Shown here piece after piece: positions 62,693 to 64,000 of a DNA stretch of 64,000 nt. Position numbers and translations under genes: made by a program. The notes beneath the pieces were generated by a model that was not told the DNA's origin, ran no database searches, and saw nothing but the letters and a program-made list of their open reading frames with translations. The stretch's first letter is position 1, and each line of letters begins with the position of its first letter. This stretch comes from Solibacillus sp. FSL W7-1436 (GTDB taxonomy: Bacteria; Bacillota; Bacilli; Bacillales_A; Planococcaceae), in the NCBI RefSeq assembly GCF_038007305.1, contig NZ_JBBOWV010000001.1:2966501-3030500 (forward strand), given 5' to 3'.

Positions 62693-62740
62693 GGGAAGCT
62701 GTTAATAGTTTGGATATTCTAAATAGGAGGAGCTGCTGAA

Positions 62741-63202
62741 ATGAATGATCGAACGCTAAATACATACATACACGAGCTGCATTGGCATTTACCGAAAGAA
62801 ACGCAGCAAGAGGCAATCGACTATTTAATCGACCATGCCCCATTAAACGATTTAGGTAAGCTTTTTGAATTAGCGAATAAGCCACATTGGCAAAATTGCA
62901 TGAAGGTTGTGGAGGCAATTGGTTATCCGTACAATATCGCAGCTTTCCCGAAAATGGTCGAGCTGTTTCAAGATATGAATTGGCCCGGGGCACGTGAGGC
63001 GGTTGAATATTTTAAAACGTTACACAAGCACATCGTCGTGCCGTTTATCGAGGCAGGTGGCAAGCAGGCGATGAAAGAAAACGACGACCAGTGGCTTTGG
63101 TTTTTATATACGGTGTGTGAGCAGCTTCAATTGGAACGCACACATTTTTACGCTGGTACGATTTTTGATGAGCTGGTACGTATTTATAAACGTGACGAAT
63201 AG
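62741..63202 (+). CDS. DUF5071-type protein (putative immunity protein)
   Basis: The 153-residue protein has the DUF5071 pattern: a start of conserved hydrophobic and Trp residues (HWHLPKETQQEAIDYLIDHAP), then KPHWQNCMKVVEAIGYPYNIAAFPKMVELFQDMNWPGAREAVEYF, where the QDMNWPGA motif is characteristic. Members are commonly found in polymorphic-toxin immunity loci. GGAGGAGC precedes ATG 62741. It is 48 bp after the preceding gene. Confidence 0.65.
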   Translation: MNDRTLNTYIHELHWHLPKETQQEAIDYLIDHAPLNDLGKLFELANKPHWQNCMKVVEAIGYPYNIAAFPKMVELFQDMNWPGAREAVEYFKTLHKHIVVPFIEAGGKQAMKENDDQWLWFLYTVCEQLQLERTHFYAGTIFDELVRIYKRDE

Positions 63203-63219
63203 GAAAGCAGGTGGAGCAT

Positions 63220-63493
63220 TTGCTGGAAATAAAGATGAGGATTCCGTTATTTTGAAGGTGGGTCAAGTTTCAATTTTTTTAATGAGGAAAAAGTCGAAAT
63301 ACCGTTAACTGATGCTAGAGAAGTCGAAATGGCCATTCAAAATGTAAATTGGCAAGCAGATAACGAGTATTTTGATGCGACATTTGAGCTATCGGTGGAT
63401 CTTGAAGTATATTATGAAAACAGCGTAACGGACGCATATGGTACGTGGTGTGGACTCGTGTTTGCCATTGAAAAATCTGGCAAGCACGTTTAG
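63220..63493 (+). pseudogene. Frameshifted small gene in the immunity-like cluster
   Basis: A start TTG at 63220 follows CAGGTGGAG. The first frame stops at 63253-63255 (TGA), but dropping one T from the run at 63250-63253 yields a continuous protein LEIKMRIPLFEGGSSFNFFNEEKVEIPL...YGTWCGLVFAIEKSGKHV ending at TAG 63491-63493. It is about 90 residues. I do not recognise the family. Either the gene is broken or the base is a sequencing error. Confidence 0.6.
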
Positions 63494-63534
63494 AAAGCAT
63501 GTTTGTTAAGGGAGCGATTAGCGGGGGTGTAAAG

Positions 63535-64000
63535 ATGTTTACAGATGACCAACTAAAAAAGGTGATTCGGCGTGAAACGATTAGTGCGCAATATCCATAT
63601 TCAGAGCAGGATGATGATGTGCTAGTAGATTTCATAAAGCCACTACTTGATGATATGACGCGTGCCAAAATCCGCTACACGATGGAGGCGAATCATTTTG
63701 GCAGCGGCTATGCGTCGTATATCCTTCTCATGTGCTACACCGATGATTTTGTCACAGTGACAGAGGAAAACGGCGAACACGAGGAGGACCGACGTGGCTT
63801 ATTCGTGCTCATTAGCCGACTTGCGCCTGTCGTTGCCATTGTCAATGATGCGTGGCAATGGCGACGCTTTAATGACAAAGGCGAGGATCATGGCGTTGGC
63901 GGCACGATGGTTGATTTCCCGGAGCTACTTATTGACGACAAGTACAGGCAATTAGCGAATGATTTAACACGTTTGCTGATGAAATACCATTTTACGATTT
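63535..64000 (+). CDS. Hypothetical protein, cut by the window end
   Basis: The frame runs from ATG 63535 (GGGGGTG upstream) to the last base without a stop, giving at least 155 residues. It is acidic with many Asp residues (SEQDDDVLVDFIKPLLDD) and DAWQWRRFNDKGEDHGVGG. I do not recognise the family; size, spacing and neighbours suggest another immunity-type protein. The C-terminus lies outside the window. Confidence 0.65.
   Translation, partial: MFTDDQLKKVIRRETISAQYPYSEQDDDVLVDFIKPLLDDMTRAKIRYTMEANHFGSGYASYILLMCYTDDFVTVTEENGEHEEDRRGLFVLISRLAPVVAIVNDAWQWRRFNDKGEDHGVGGTMVDFPELLIDDKYRQLANDLTRLLMKYHFTI

Overview
The window looks like a chromosomal segment of a low-GC Gram-positive bacterium of the order Bacillales, probably a Planococcaceae relative of Lysinibacillus or Solibacillus. 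This is an inference. It rests on strong AAAGGAGG-type ribosome binding sites, frequent TTG/GTG starts, A/T-rich intrinsic terminators, a bacilliredoxin, CsoR/CopZ/CopA, an Mhq-type quinone-detoxification operon, a Spo0E-like peptide and a class Ib nrdHIEF operon. No rRNA, tRNA or CRISPR array was seen.

Layout. (1) 1-11231 is a cobalamin (vitamin B12) block: the end of uroporphyrinogen-III methyltransferase, a nitroreductase, cobO, cobQ, a methyltransferase, btuCDF uptake genes, a nitrite/sulfite-reductase half-domain protein and a ferredoxin-CbiX fusion. After a terminator come cbiB, a CobD-type aminotransferase and a CobC-type phosphatase. (2) 11247-14777 is a dead ferredoxin-NADP reductase gene, broken by a frameshift and by a 2.6-kb IS21-family element (istA/istB). 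(3) 14823-19420, minus strand, is nrdHIEF. Its leader has a candidate NrdR box, a cobalamin riboswitch and an intrinsic terminator, and both nrdE and nrdF are interrupted by ORF-less group I introns. dut is divergent. (4) 20 to 31 kb is ordinary core and accessory genes: hydrolases, a CDF transporter, a TetM-like GTPase, small membrane or secreted proteins and a GNAT protein. (5) 30.7 to 39.8 kb holds a WYL-like mini-protein, two small genes below 60 codons (a 44-aa basic peptide and a Spo0E-like protein), bacilliredoxin, the CsoR-CopZ-CopA copper system, an intact ferredoxin-NADP reductase, an aldo/keto reductase and a PadR operon. (6) 40 to 47 kb includes a laccase-domain protein, an RNase H-like protein, aspartase and a glycine-riboswitch-controlled amino-acid permease. 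(7) 47.1 to 47.5 kb is a striking non-genic array of TATTAG motifs, mostly at 21-bp spacing. (8) 47.6 to 61.8 kb holds an MFS exporter with an RRNPP-like regulator, a group IIC intron with a frameshifted maturase inserted behind a terminator, an ABC exporter, DNA polymerase IV, a 153-bp intergenic element with inverted ends, a DUF3817-MFS fusion, an RNA methyltransferase and an MhqR/O/D-like operon with visible palindromic operators. (9) 62.3 to 64 kb is a run of small genes resembling orphan immunity proteins, one of them frameshifted, and one cut by the window edge.

How it fits together. The B12 genes make and import cobalamin. A short distance away, a B12-sensing riboswitch sits in front of the B12-independent class Ib ribonucleotide reductase. 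This predicts that the cell represses nrdHIEF when B12 is available and then relies on a B12-dependent reductase encoded elsewhere. The two self-splicing introns lie downstream in the same transcript, so this mRNA would combine repressor, riboswitch and intron control. This is the most interesting system in the window.
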